Shown: positions 30,913 through 42,155, counted from the stretch's first letter. The stretch is DNA of 64,000 bases from Tretioscincus oriximinensis (GCA_022410635.1 JAJVDF010000138.1:1748840-1812839); one strand, 5' to 3'. Notes: a model not told the origin generated them from the letters alone. Program-made: numbers and translations.

Positions 30913-32117
30913 AAATTGAAAATTCAAAAAGAAGAATTCCCAAATGGTTATTAAAAGACAAATTCCCACCTGCAGATTGGCTTTTGTGATATGTCTCTCT
31001 CAAATCTCAATTAGTCTTTAGACCGGTCAGGAACTGACTGTAATTAGGTGATAAATATGAACCAGTCAAAACGAGAATTTTGCTCCCTTTGATGCTTTCA
31101 TAGCAGAAATTTCCATTGCATTAGAGAGAACCACAGTTATCACAGATCTAGCGTAGTCTCGCAGAAGGAGGAGCTAGCTATGGGTTTCTTGTTCTGCTCT
31201 TGTGATGTATACTTTGTAACTGACTGCAGTTTAGAGAATTAAGGATCAAGGCCCTCGATCGCTTTACAGGGTTTTAATCAACTGACAACATTTTTTAATA
31301 GATGTACTTAGCATTCCATTGGGACAGGAGGTGAAAGAGAAACAGGGATTTGAGAGTTTCACCTTCTCCGGCTAAGCAGCTCTTAATGTAGCACAAATTA
31401 TGCTACACAGAACGCAAGCTCACTTGGATACATGGCATGCTAAATGCAGCTGGGCAGGTAAAGATGCACCTTACTCAAGGATGATACGATTAAATGTTGG
31501 TAGACTTGAGCTGATCTCTTATTAAATATTTGAGTATGACAGAGAGGAAATTGGGTACTGTAAGAAGAAACCATTCTGCTTTCGACCTCTTGTCGCTTTC
31601 CATGAATGTTGCCTGCTGCTAGTGCTAGGAAAATGTTGAACACATTTAAATTGTTTGAGGGAATTTAAAGTAATGGGATGAAGGAGGAAGAAGAGGAGAA
31701 GGAGAAGAAAAAGAAGGGTGTTTTTTATTTTATTTTTATAGTTAATAAAGTATTTTAAAATGAAAATAAATACATATAAACTAAAAAGGTCATGTAAGAT
31801 AAAAATCCACTTTCAAAATTCAACACACAGTTTACACAACTCCACAGATCTTTCTTCTCCCTCCTCCCTGGATGGCAAGAAGACGGATTGGGTCATAAAT
31901 ACATCTAAATGTATTTATGAGACAGTTCATATCAGAATAAGTCTTTTATTGTTCTTTACATTTCTTCAGCATATTTCCTTGAAACATTATTATTTACATT
32001 GTTCAATAAGGAAGACAATTTTCATTCAGAGCCTAAGTTGTAACCCATTACTTTATATAAGAGATGACATTGATTTGACACATCAAACTTAAATTGTTCC
32101 TCTCTATATTAAGACAT
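30913..32117. other. Unassigned; AT-rich right half
   Basis: 30915-31680 shows no repeat or gene. 31730-32110 is AT-rich and might be an old L1 3' UTR, but no protein fragment supports this. Confidence 0.3.
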
Positions 32118-32456
32118 TAAGATAAGTTTAATGATTAATCCATTGACCATATCATATAAAAATAGAATAAAATACATATATGATACTTCTAAAAACTGAT
32201 TAAAACCATTATTAAAAATCTATTTTGAGATCATCGCAGCTCGAATTGTGGCAGCCTTGGAAATAAACAAGGCTACTCGAGTGGTGATACATTTATCCAT
32301 TCCATTCAAGAGCCAGAGCACTTTTTCTCTTTTATCTAAAACTTGTCCATTTGTAAACAAGGAGGAGTAATAGCACTCCCTGATATTACTTTAAAAGATT
32401 CAGTCTAAGAGGACATGGGTCGTGTCTTCAAGTTCTTTGACTTCGCAGGTGCATGA
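32118..32456 (-). mobile_element. YADD-type LINE, 3' end copy
   Basis: Nearly the same as 16280-16610: GTTTAATGATTAATCC, ATATCATATAAAAATAGAATAAAA, AACAAGGCTACTCGAGTGGTGAT, GGACATGGGTCGTGTCTTCAAG, GCAGGTGCAT. The match stops sharply at 32456, where L1 coding sequence in the same orientation begins. Confidence 0.85.
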
Positions 32457-32693
32457 AACCATTTATCTAAGGACCAAATAGTAGCATCTTTCCATCCCAA
32501 TACGATTGTTGCCTGGGCCTGCTAGTAAGTAATTTTCAAGAACATATTTACAGTTTTCATTAATATTTTGTCTTCTATATGCCTGAAACAAACATAGTTC
32601 CGAGTTTCTGATCCATTTATGATTCCCTCTATTATGTCTAATATTTTCTTCCAGAAAATTTGTACTTTGAGGCATTCCCACCATAAATGAAAA
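32457..32693 (-). pseudogene. L1 ORF2 C-terminal fragment
   Basis: Minus-strand translation gives MWWECLKVQIFWKKILDII, then TYQQAQATIVLGWKDATIWSLDKW with small shifts. The WWECPK...FWK and GWKD...W blocks are characteristic of the ORF2 C-terminal region of L1. It abuts the LINE 3' end at 32456 without spacer. Confidence 0.7.
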
Positions 32694-32696
32694 TAA

Positions 32697-32930
32697 ATTA
32701 AGAATTGGTTTTTATATCCACTTTTCTCAACCCAAAAGGACTCAAGGCAACTTACATAGAATTCTGTTCACTCTTCACAACAGACACCTTATAAAGTATG
32801 TGGGGCTGAGATAATTCCGCAAAACAGTGATTTTCTTAATGTCATTGAGCAGGCACGAATGCAGAACCAAACCGGGAAATGACCAGATAAAAATCAACAC
32901 TTTAACCTCAGGATCAGGCTGGCTTTCAGT
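32697..32930 (-). mobile_element. SINE-A copy
   Basis: Minus orientation: GGTTTTTATATCCACTTTTCTCAACCCAAAAGGACTCAAGG tail module, TTCACAACAGACACCTTATAAAGTATGTGGGGCTGAG body, and a degraded tRNA-like head (ACCAGATAAAAATCAACACTTTAACC). No triplet tail remains. Confidence 0.75.
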
Positions 32931-33621
32931 TTAGTAGAACTGACTCTTGTTTTCAGATGCTATGGAACTCCATGTTTCACTATCTATGGCATTACCTGGG
33001 TATAAGGGGCTGATGGAACTTGTAGTTCAGGAACATCTGTCTTGCCTTGCATGATAGCATCTTTGTAATGTAANGAGCATTTTAATGGAGAATTTCATTT
33101 TCTCCTTCTCACTTTTCTTTCTCTTCTTTTCTATATTTTGTTAATTATATATGAGAAAGGAGGCAGGTTTATGGCTTTGTGTTGGGAAATATTGGTAGAA
33201 TCAAAGGCACTCTGTTGCAGTAAGGTATTTTGGTTGTGGGGTGTGGGAGAGAATAAGAATAAAACCCACACCATGATAAGTGACTAAATAGTACCATAAA
33301 TCACATTTTAGAAGACTGTCAATATGTTTACAGAGTGGATTTCTCTGGACAAATGGGGGAAAATGTAAAATAAAAGAACAGGCTCTACTGTTGACAGTAA
33401 TAGAATACCAGCGCTCCAGCAGGCACAGGTTGTAAGTGGTCTGTGAACAAAGGATAAGTTGAAATAGTTTAGGGCTGAGGTGATGCTCTCTAAGCTTGGA
33501 GATTTGGGGAAATTCATTTTCTGATCTGTGTTATATTGACAGGAAGGCTGCAATTTTGAATGTGGGAAACAACACTTGATACATAAAAAAGCAGATTTTT
33601 TTTTATGCCATGACCTGCACT
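32931..33621. other. Unassigned sequence
   Basis: No gene or repeat recognised. Confidence 0.3.
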
Positions 33622-33808
33622 CAGGGCTGGATTTAGGCTGGATTTTGCCCATGGGCTGTAATTTACTTTCTTATTTACAGTGCTTATTTATTTACTTTAT
33701 TTATTTATTTTAATCCCTCTTTTTCCTCAGCTACTTTTGTTTTTATATTAATAAAAGCAAATAATAACTATCTTCTTAGTATTTGTATTTTGCCTAAATA
33801 AGGCCCAG
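33622..33808 (-). mobile_element. MITE-1 copy with 7-of-8 target duplication
   Basis: CAGGGCTGGATTTAGGCTGG at the left and CTAAATAAGGCCCAG at the right are inverse termini. The flanking octamers CCTGCACT and CTTGCACT differ at one position, good support for an 8-bp hAT-type duplication. Inverted relative to the other two copies. Confidence 0.8.
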
Positions 33809-33875
33809 CTTGCACTTACCTTGCAAAGATGTAGTTTATTTTCCTTATATTTACTGTGCTAATATTTATGTAGAG

Positions 33876-33996
33876 TAGGCTGACCAGATGACCCCTTTTG
33901 GGGGAGGGGGGGACCCAGTTTTGGAGTTTATGAATATGCAAATTAGCATGAATATTAATTACCCCAGTTTGGGCTTCAGAAAATCTGGTCAGTCTA
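33876..33996 (+). mobile_element. MITE-2, internally deleted long form
   Basis: TAGGCTGACCAGATGACCCC at the left and AATATTAATTACCCCAG...AAATCTGGTCAGTCTA at the right. Only 121 bp, retaining the two distinct ends of the asymmetric form. Confidence 0.75.
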
Positions 33997-35034
33997 ATAG
34001 AGTCAAGCCCTAGTAGCGAATACTTCTAACTGACTATTTTTGTATCAACCAGCTGCTGTTGTCTGTATATTTATTGATTTCCTATTTATAGCATAATTCA
34101 AGACAATGTTCTGTCCTAAATATAAAATCTTCTCTCTTCACACACGAAAACACACAAGACTTTTGATTTGAATTCTGACTCTGTTTTTGAGCAGGCATGG
34201 GGTTCTGTTCAAATGTGAATTTCAGTTTGAACTATTAGTAGTTCAAACGCATATTGGCAAACGCTACTCTCGTCCTTCCCTTCCTAAGATTTGTTGCAAT
34301 CCATCTTTTACTTTTAATCCATCTTCAATTCTGAAGAACTAGACCAAAGCAGGAAATACTGGATTTTCCTCAGAACTGGGTTGAAAGGATACTTTGGAAC
34401 AGCATTTGAAATTACAGTTCATTTCTGTAGCAATTGTGATTGGACTATATTCCGGTTTTTTTTATTATAGCAACTAGTAAAAAAGCCAGCACTAACTGGA
34501 AGGACACACCGATCCCAGATCGGTATAGGGCAGAATATAAATGTAAATAAATAATTTATTGAGATGCACTAGTACATTCAAACTCCTTGGGATACTACAG
34601 CTGGAATGTTAATCTCAATTTCATAACATCGCCCCTTAGTTTTTCCCTTAGATAAGTTTGAAGTATTGACCATTTTCTGTTTACAATCTATCTCCTTTTG
34701 TACATTGCTTGGATTAATAATAATACAACTGGGTATGTCTGTTGCAATGTTATATCTCTTCATAGTCCTTTTAGTACTTTTCTTTCCAACCTCCAGTCAA
34801 AATTGGTAAAGAAATGAGAAAAAGTGTTCATATGTTCCCACGATATGAACATAGTGCTGTATCAAACTTTATTATGACATTATGCTAGAATTGCTGCAAA
34901 TATATATGGCAATCCCACCATAGCTTTGGAATAACTGTGCTCAAAATTTCCTGTCTTGATTCAGCCATGGGCAAGAATTATAAAATGGCTTGCAGAAAGC
35001 CTACAAAAATGAGGGAAAGATAAGGGGTGGAGGA
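33997..35034. other. Unassigned; L2-like tail at 34505-34555
   Basis: 34505-34555 is a GATCGGTATAGGGCAGAATATAAATGTAAATAAAT tail. 34312-34470 resembles a motif (CCATCTTCAATTCTGAAGAACT) also seen near 44690 and 57560. No gene. Confidence 0.35.
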
Positions 35035-35135
35035 GGGAACTGACTGCCATGGGCGCATGCGTGCCGTGTCCAAAGTTCTGAGCCTTGTCATTGGTCCATA
35101 AAGACCAATGGCAGACCTTGGAATGTTGAACTCGT
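35035..35135 (+). repeat. Repeat X fragment with two CCAAT boxes
   Basis: TCCAAAGTTCTGAGCCTTGTCATTGG followed by CATAAAGACCAATGGCAGACC and GGAATGTTGAACTC. It matches one 38-bp unit plus the right edge of the 54.4-55.1 kb copy. ATTGG and CCAAT lie 17 bp apart in inverse orientation. Confidence 0.6.
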
Positions 35136-35279
35136 CGATGCACATCTTATTAACAGTAGAGGTTTATTTGTCTGTACCAAGAATTATGTTGCAGAATGGC
35201 CCACCTGTGTCTTCTTCCATCTGGAAGGGAAAATGTGTAAAGGAGGAGGAAAATGTTTTTATCCCAGGATATTAATGCT

Positions 35280-35760
35280 TCTCAATGATCCCCCTAGCAG
35301 TGATATTTTGTTTCCTTCTTGATAGCTTTGGCATGCCTTTGATAGTTATAATAAGCGGCTTCTGTGAAAATTAAATGCATAAATTGTGTTTATTAATTAT
35401 GGCATCCTTGAAATCGTTGCAAGAGATCAATATATAAGTTGCCAGCCTGTGTCTTAGCACGGCTGTAATCATTCCTATCAGAATCTTTCAGGAATTACAG
35501 CAGCCCATGATTCATTCATAATTCACCATTTCCATTACTTCCTATCTCCATTTAGCATGCAGCAAAATTTATAGCTTCATTTACATTGTGTTCTATGAAT
35601 AATAGAAGGAATACATTGAGGATCATGGGAAATGATCACGTCAGCCCAGATGCGTTCTGAAAGGAGCAGAATTCTATCGTGATGGACTTTGTTTCTCTCT
35701 TTCAAAGCATCCACTGCGAAAAAGGGGAAGGAGAAAATCTTGAAATAGTCCACTTCGTTA
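35280..35760. other. Unique AT-rich segment, possible conserved non-coding element
   Basis: Complex, non-repetitive sequence with homeodomain-type cores (TTATTAATTATGG, AATTAAATGCATAAAT) and no open frame. It has no similarity to the repeat families here. Conservation is inferred from appearance only. Confidence 0.25.
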
Positions 35761-35778
35761 TCTACTTCCCAGTGAAAT

Positions 35779-35979
35779 TAGGCTGACCAGATGACCCCTT
35801 TTGGGGGGAGTTGAAAACCCATTTTTGGGGTATCTCCCAGTTTTTTCTAAGGAAAACAACAACAACAACATTTTTTNAAAAATCTTTTTTTGGAAAACAT
35901 TTCCTCAGAAAAAACTGGGAGGGACCCCAAAACCAGGTTTTCAACCCCGCCCCCCAAAAGGGGTCATCTGGTCAGCCTA
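35779..35979. mobile_element. MITE-2 foldback with perfect 8-bp duplication
   Basis: 201 bp, TAGGCTGACCAGATGACCCC to GGGGTCATCTGGTCAGCCTA, flanked by identical AGTGAAAT octamers (35771-35778 and 35980-35987). The arms are about 85 bp and nearly complementary; the centre holds (CAA)n and T/A runs. This is the copy that best defines the family ends and the hAT-type target size. Confidence 0.92.
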
Positions 35980-35987
35980 AGTGAAAT

Positions 35988-36455
35988 AATAGTAGAGATT
36001 GTCATAAGCCAATCTGTCATGCCAGGGGATTCCCCAGGGGAAGATAGAGGAAGATTACTGAAAGGAGGCAGGTGAGTCAGAACCTGAAGTTCCCTGAAGG
36101 ATCAGGATCAAGGGATCCCATCGTGAGAATAGCCGGGGGTTCATAGCTAGGGCCCAGTTCAGAGATTCCCCAACTAAACCCCACTCTGGGGGTACCCAGC
36201 TTCCTGATATTGGGTCANGGTAAATCCTCCCACCTTCTCCTCCCGCTTCATCCCCAGAAGCTCAGGAACAGTGGAGGAGTACGTTAACAAGCTAGTTTAC
36301 AGTAGACGGGGCGTAAGAATAGGTTAGCTGCTATGGGGGAGCTGGGCTAAATAATGAGTTCAAGCAGGAGTAGAACAAAGGTTTCTCAGTGGCAAAGGAT
36401 TATTGCTTTTGGGGGTTCTGTGGAATAGTACAAGAATGTTGTTCTTGTTGTCAAA
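35988..36455. other. Unassigned, moderately GC-rich
   Basis: No gene. Higher GC than the neighbours (CCAGGGGATTCCCCAGGGG at about 36023 is a short hairpin). An LTR or retroelement leader is possible but unsupported. Confidence 0.25.
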
Positions 36456-36611
36456 GGAGGAGGAGGAGGCGATCAAGAATCTGGTTTTTTTTATCCTGCC
36501 CTTCTCACCCAAAGGAACTCCATGCAGCTTACAGGATTATTTTTTTTGCCCAAAGGCTTACTTCTATTTTCCCCACCACGTTGTGGTGATACCTGTTTAT
36601 CTTCTTGAAAA
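36456..36611 (-). mobile_element. SINE-B copy, 5'-truncated
   Basis: GGAGGAGGAGG tail, then the inverse of the TATAAAAAAACCAGATTC module and the CTTTGGGTGAGAAGGGC segment, then CCCCACCACGTTGTGGTGA body. The head is absent. Confidence 0.6.
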
Positions 36612-36940
36612 TGTCTTTACTTTTGAACAAGAAGAGGAGGAGGAGGAAGAAGAATTAAGCTCATGACCTAGAGCCCACTGTATCCCTAAGGCAGTGTGCT
36701 TAATTCCACTAGTTGCTCTAGTAAATCAGCAGTTAAAAATGGTAACAGTGCCTTCAAGGAGAGGGGATTTTGTTTTTACCCCACCCCAATCTTTGGAGGA
36801 ACAAATTCACCATTAAACATTCTTATTTTTTTGCATATATTTATTTAATTATTTCTCCAATACCTTCATATAAACTTCCTCTCATTCACTGTCCAGATAA
36901 TTATCTCTACTTATTAAGTGGTTTCGGTTTCTTAGAGCAG

Positions 36941-37250
36941 GCACGGATAGCTCAGTTGCTTAGGAATTCGTCTCTTGCCTGGGAGATCGGGTTTCGAAGC
37001 CCTGTGTTGGATGTGGGGAGGGGTGAGCACCTTCCACTAGCCTGTAGCTCTAGATAACTCAGCTATTCGAAAGCATGAATTGCAAGAAATTGCAACTGAC
37101 TGCAAGTAGATACATGGGAACCACCATAGCCTGGTGGGGAAGATAGAATGTGAGCTTTTGGGCAAAATATATCCTTGTAAGCCGCTTTGAGTCCCTTTGA
37201 AAGGTGAAAAAAGCGGGGTATAAGAACCAAGTTCTTCTTCTTCTTCTTCT
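36941..37250 (+). mobile_element. SINE-B copy, full length (best copy)
   Basis: Head GCACGGATAGCTCAGTTGCTTAGG (A box) and GATCGGGTTTCGAAGCCC (B box). Body TAGCCTGTAGCTCTAGATAAC, CAGCTATTCGAAAGCATGAATTGC, AAGAAATTGCAACTGACTGC, ATACATGGGAACCACC, CCTGGTGGGGAAGATAGAAT. Tail module AGCCGCTTTGAGTCCC and GAAAAAAGCGGGGTATAAGAACC, then (TTC)7. About 310 bp. It is close to the 6.3-kb copy, so these two define the young consensus. Confidence 0.85.
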
Positions 37251-38699
37251 ACCCTTCCCATCTCAAACGATCTTTTCCTTCCTTGTACTACATTGATCCA
37301 TCAGCCCCTTCGTTCCTCCCTGGGCGACTGTAACTGCTCTGAGAGTTACCAATAATAGTTCAACCTTCTAAGCCACTGCATCAATTCACAGGCCCGCAGA
37401 CTATGTCTCATCTGCAATAGACTTCATTATGGATCATATCATGGAATAGGGGCCTGCCATCCATCTCAATTAAAGCCTTGTGGAGAAAGGAATTATGTGG
37501 ACCTGGGATGATGGAGTGAAGGAGACACATGAGGTTTCCATAATCACAGCTCTAACCAACTAATTAGTTGTGAAGAGAGACTATTCATTTGATATGTACC
37601 GATAAAATCTCAGAGTTCAAGGCTGGAGATGGGACCACTAGTTGTGTGCAGGAGTTGTGTGTCTCACTCCGTTGGTGGGATTGGAAGATCCTGCAGCAAA
37701 AATGAAGNTTTTCATGGCTGTCAAGGTGCAGATTCTATCAAGCTTTCATTAATTCCATTTTCAAAAGCTTTTCTTTCTCCTTTCCCCTTTTCTTGCCTTT
37801 AACCAATCAAATTTTAGGCCTTGCTGGTTGCTTCCCTTAATGCTATTATTAGTCTCAGTTATGTTAAAGAAATTCTAAAAGAGGATTTGGTGTGAAGCTG
37901 TAAGTTTCAAGAATTTGTCAAAGTTTGCCTGAGTGATGGCTCTTACCGCTGGCTATTCTTTCCAATTTATTGTATCTGACATCAAACAGGTATTCTTAAT
38001 CAAAACGAACAGTTCTGTTTCCTTATTTTTCTTAACTGTTGTGCCTTTGTTATTTATAATGGGATATAAAGAACCTCTAAGAAATACTGAAGTTTTCTTT
38101 TCTATACTCCATTTTTCTATTTTACCAGAAACAGATTCTCTCCTTCTTGTTTCTTTGTTCCTATGACAGAATTTCCTATACAGTTGCTCAAGAAGGTCTT
38201 AGAACAACTTATCACAATTTGTTTCACCCAGCATGGTAGAACAAGATGGTTAAAACATACATTTATGTATAGACTCACTCTGCAAATATGGCACAAATCA
38301 GGTTTTCTCCTGCCTCTGCTGTAAAGAAAGCCACTGCTTGTAGGATCAGTCTGGGGTGATTCCAGATGAGAATTTCTTCATGCTATAGTGGATCTTTACG
38401 AAATATTTGCTTTATCTAATTGTGGGAATCCATTAGTGGCGGCATTTGAAAGCTCTATTTTCCGACTTTTTCCTCCTACTCCTTTTATGCTGATTCCATA
38501 GTGCAATGTTCCCATCATTGCTTTATTTTGGTGCTGTGTGGACATGACTGTGAGAGATGCCGAGTGCTCCAGTCATGCCCCACATTTCTTTCGGTGAAGC
38601 AGAGTATGAAAAAGCTGTTTTCTCTACTGAATTAATACAGGAAAATATAGCATTTTAAAAAAATTAATACCCCACCCACCCCCTGCCACAAACCTTCAT
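37251..38699. other. Unassigned sequence
   Basis: About 1.4 kb with no gene or repeat recognised. Confidence 0.3.
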
Positions 38700-38772
38700 T
38701 TCAGATGAAGTAGACATGTCTATGAAAGTTCATGCTACGTACCTTAGTCTTGTTAGCCTTTAAGTGCTCAAG
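38700..38772 (+). repeat. Repeat Z fragment
   Basis: CAGATGAAGTAGACATGTCTATGAAAGTTCATGC, then CTTAGTCTTGTTAGCCTTTAAGTGCTCAAG. Single, non-palindromic copy. TAGACATGTCTA is a perfect self-complementary stem placed directly before TGAAA. Confidence 0.65.
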
Positions 38773-40060
38773 CCCACCTTCCTCGACTTTCTGCACTAAA
38801 ATAACAGGGGTACTTCTATGAAATCCATGTTAGTAACTGAAATACAAAACAACAAAATAAAATTTAATTACAAAAATTGAACATTTTATATTGTTGCACT
38901 CTACTGTTTTCTTTTTTTTTAATGAATTATCTTGAGCATCTTTTGGAAAGGCAGTATATAAATAGATTGCTTGATTAGCGCTGTACAACTCAACTTTTTG
39001 TTTAGTTCTGGAAAACTTCCTGAAAATTGTAGATCTGAACTGCTTGTGTGTCTTAGAAATCATTAACAAAATTTCTCTGTCAGCTTAAGAAATGTTAGAA
39101 ATCTTTTGTTGTAGTGTAAGGTTTTCATCAAAGTAGCCTGGTTTCTTTTAGAGCTGGCTGAGTTTTTTTCACATCTACAGTGCTTTTACTCACTAAAATT
39201 CCAGGACTCCTTACTGTGCTATATGAGTCTTCTTAAAACTCTGTAGCACATCATGGTGGTGGGGTGAGTCAACTTGGCTGGAAGTCAATGTATTCAAGAT
39301 TTACAACAGAAAATGAAAGAGAACAAAGCCAGTTCATCTGATCAGCCACTATAATTTAATGTTCCTTCCATCTCAGAAGAGACACAAACGACAGAGTGGT
39401 AGTGGACTTTGTCTTGCTTATGGACTTCATTTAACTTTTTTTTATTTTGTGGGGGTAGGGTAGATATTTCATCCCACTGGACATGGTTCCAGTTCTTCAG
39501 GGAGTCAAGAACAGCTGAAGCTTTTGCTTTTGTCTTCTGCTTAAGATGCCCAGAAACAAATGGTAGGCCACTGGGTCTCATGTCCTCATCCAGCCAGGAC
39601 TCTACTGAGGAGAACTTTGCTGTCCTTGGGATTCTGCAAACAGGCAACATGACACAGGCAGAGCCTTCTCTGGGTCTTCTCTGGGAGGATGGACAGTTGG
39701 ACATACCTGATTTTGCTGCTGATAGAAAAGAGGCACAAACTTAACAATGTCTAATTAGGGAAACTGAGAAATGCCAAGTAATGAGGCAACAACCACTCTA
39801 AGGAAGAAGACTATAAATAAAATCTTAGGAGTCAAGCATTGCTGACAACTGACTTCCCTTGCCTTGTGTGTTTTGTTTGCTCTAGATTTTGCCTGTGCTA
39901 GGACTGGATGTTAGTTTCTGGATATCTAAGGCAGAAGACAAAAGAAAATTCTTCTCCTGTTCTTCACTCTCTAAGGAACTGGAACCATGCCCAATGGGAC
40001 AGAATACCTATCCTATCTCATCAAACCCAAAAAAGTATCTTTGTTTGCTGTAAACACATA
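38773..40060. other. Unassigned sequence
   Basis: No gene. Open frames of 111-120 codons on both strands at 39342-39744 have no recognisable domain. Confidence 0.3.
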
Positions 40061-40080
40061 AGAACATAACATAAGAACAC

Positions 40081-40404
40081 CCAGCTCGACATCCAAATGA
40101 CCCGAGGACGGTACATGAAAATCCCAGTTCAAGACAGACTATGCACTTGTGAGATCAAAGAACTTGAAGACACGACCCATGTCCTCTTAGACTGAACCTT
40201 TTATAGTAATATCAGGGAGTGCTATTTTACCTCCTTGTTCACAAATGGACAAGTTTTAGATAAAAGAGAAAAAGTGCANTGGCTCTTGAATGGAATGGAT
40301 AAATGTATCACCACTTGAGTAGCCTTGTTTATTTCCAAGGCTGCCAGAATTTGAGCCGCGCTGATCTCAAAATCGATTTTTAATAATGGTTTTAATCAGT
40401 GCTT
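40081..40404 (+). mobile_element. YADD-type LINE 3' end, copy 3 (left part)
   Basis: Plus-strand copy of the same 3' region as 16283-16640 (GGTACATGAAAATCCCAGTTCAAGACAGACTATGC, AACTTGAAGACACGACCCATG, GATTTTTAATAATGGTTTTAATCAG). It breaks at 40400 and resumes at about 40890 (TATTTTATTCTATTTTT...ATGGACTAATCATTAAAC, to 40935). A palindromic GC-rich array fills the break. A CR1-like ATAAGAACATAACATAAGAACA lies just upstream (40059-40080). Confidence 0.85.
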
Positions 40405-40880
40405 TTTTTCCAGAATAAAAGGTGCCGGTACTAACACCGGCGGCGGCGGGTGGGGCGGCGGCCTCCGCTAATGCCACNCCCCCCTCGCCGGCGGCTAACA
40501 CAGCAGTACCGGCACCTTTTATTTAGGCGGGGGGGCGGGGGGAGCGGGGGGAGCGGAGGCGGCTGCCGCCGCTCATTCCTGCGGCCGCCACTGCCACTGC
40601 CCCNGNTAACTCCGCCCCCGCCGCCTAAATAAAAGGTGTTGGTACTGCGGCGTTAGCCGCCGGCGAGGGGGGCGTGGCGTTAGCGGAGGCCGATAACGCC
40701 GCCTCCTCTGCTAACGCCACGCCCCCCTTGTCGGCGGCTAACGCCGCAGTACTGGCACCTTTTATTTAGGTGGGGGGAGCAGCGGGGGGAGGGGTGGGGG
40801 GAGCGGAGGCGGCCACCCCCGCTAACTCCGCCGCCACCTCCGCTAACTCCCCCCCCCCGCCTAAATAAAAGGTGCCGGTA
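40400..40880. mobile_element. GC-rich alternating palindrome array inserted in LINE
   Basis: Begins CAGTGCTTTTTTTCCAG followed by AATAAAAGGTGCCGGTACT. The block AATAAAAGGTGCCGGTAC occurs in + orientation near 40414, 40627 and 40863 and inverted near 40504 and 40747, so five boundaries delimit four alternating hairpin modules of about 90-145 bp. The spacers are extremely GC-rich (GGCGGTTAGCCGCCGGCGAGG-like) with many CpG. The CAGTGCTTTTTT...GGTGCCGGTACT start looks like a hAT-type terminus, but a matching right terminus and a target duplication are missing. About 17 bp of the LINE appear to be lost. Confidence 0.75.
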
Positions 40881-40957
40881 AATAGTATTTTATTCTATTT
40901 TTTATATTATACAATCAATGGACTAATCATTAAACTTTATTAAACATTATTCTTACA

Positions 40958-41225
40958 TAAGAACATAAAAGGAGCCCTGCTGAATGGTGTCAGAGCCCAT
41001 TCTGTCTCACACAGTGGCCTACCAATTGCACCTGGGCAGTCTAAAACAGAAGAAAGCAAAACCCTCACCTGTTCTCAATTCCCAGCAAATGGTACTTCAG
41101 GAATCCTGCCTTTCAGAGATGTCCATTAAATCTATGTTTAGCGACAGGAAAATGTGAAGACACCATGCTAGCTTATATGACTTGTGGTCTGATCCAGAAA
41201 GGCCCCTCTTATATTCTTATGGTAT
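40958..41225 (-). mobile_element. CR1 3' UTR fragments in both orientations
   Basis: 40958-41120 is an inverted CR1 3' end (AAGAACATAAAAGGAGCCCTGC, ACACAGTGGCCTACCAATTGCACC, CAAATGGTACTTCAGGAATCCTGCC). 41178-41222 is a plus-strand terminus (GACTTGTGGTCTGATCCAGAAAGG...TTATATTCTTATGG). Together they look like two partial insertions or an inverted rearrangement. Confidence 0.7.
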
Positions 41226-41589
41226 CCTGGTTAAATCATTTCTTCAATGTTATTGTGTAAAAATAAAGAAGATATTGCTAAGCAGAATACAAGGACGATG
41301 GGAAGCACCTAACCTAAGGTTTCCAGTTCCACTTTCTTTACCCACGCAATGGTTCTCCTAATAACTGATATTTTCAGGATTCATTATTTACATACTTTGC
41401 TAATAATCATTTACAGGATATATTGGACCCATGAGAAAGGCAAAGAAACCTGGTTATGATAAATAAAAAAAGGTGAATGAAGCAGTAGAGTGGACAAGAT
41501 GCTAACAACTCAAGGTTAGAAGTCGTCCTGATTTTGCTCCTGGTCGTTGGACACCTTCCTAACTTGCATTTCATTATACACATCCTCCA

Positions 41590-41830
41590 GTCTGGTGTAG
41601 TGATTAGAATGGCAAACTCTTATCAGGAAATCTCCTGGTTTGATTCTGCACTCCTCCACAAAAGCCAGCTGACCATGTGTTAGTTACGGTTCTTCGGAGC
41701 TTTCTCAGCCCCACTTACTTCAAATGGGAATCAATGCAGCTTACATAACTTACTGTTCATAGAAGCTGTTTTGATTCACTCCAGGTTGAAAAAAGTGGGA
41801 TATAAATTCCTTTTTCTTTTCTCCTGTCTT
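41590..41830 (+). mobile_element. SINE-A copy
   Basis: Head CTGGTGTAGTGATTAGAATGGCAAACTC with B-box-like TCCTGGTTTGATTCTGCACTCC, body AAAGCCAGCTGACCATGTG and CTCAGCCCCACTTACTTCA, tail module TTTTGATTCACTCCAGG and GAAAAAAGTGGGATATAAA. Confidence 0.8.
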
Positions 41831-41994
41831 CAAGGCTATACAGAATTTCAAATTGTTCTTGGGTAGCAATGAGAAAGAATAAACTCATCCAGCCTTCACA
41901 AGCAGATCCATGCAATCTTCTTAGGCTGACAGAAGTGCTTTCTCATTATCCTAGTGACTGAAAACTAAAACTCTAACATAATGCTTCTCCAGGT

Positions 41995-42155
41995 ACAGGG
42001 GAAACCCTGGGTAAATTGAAATTTTGTTATAACAAATTTCATTGTAACCAACGTTACTCCTGCGGGCATTCCACCGGGACTTTCAAATTAGTTTATTATA
42101 CCACTTTTTTTTTGTTATAACAGAGTTCTTTATAATGAGGTTTCACCAATTCATA
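41995..42155. mobile_element. Possible pogo-like MITE
   Basis: The left GGGGAAACCCTGGGTAAATTG...TTTTGTTATAACAAA and the inverse of the right side (GGTGAAACCTCATTATAAAG...TGTTATAACAAA) are about 70% alike over 38 bp. The GAAACCTCRTTATAA...TTATAAC style is seen in pogo/Tigger derivatives. The ends and a TA duplication are not clear. Confidence 0.35.

Noticed and set aside
36941..37015. tRNA gene
   Set aside because: A and B boxes are present but the acceptor stem and anticodon arm do not fold properly and the sequence continues as SINE-B.
39342..39744. 111-120 codon frames on both strands
   Set aside because: No recognisable domain and overlapping opposite frames; cannot be supported as an exon.
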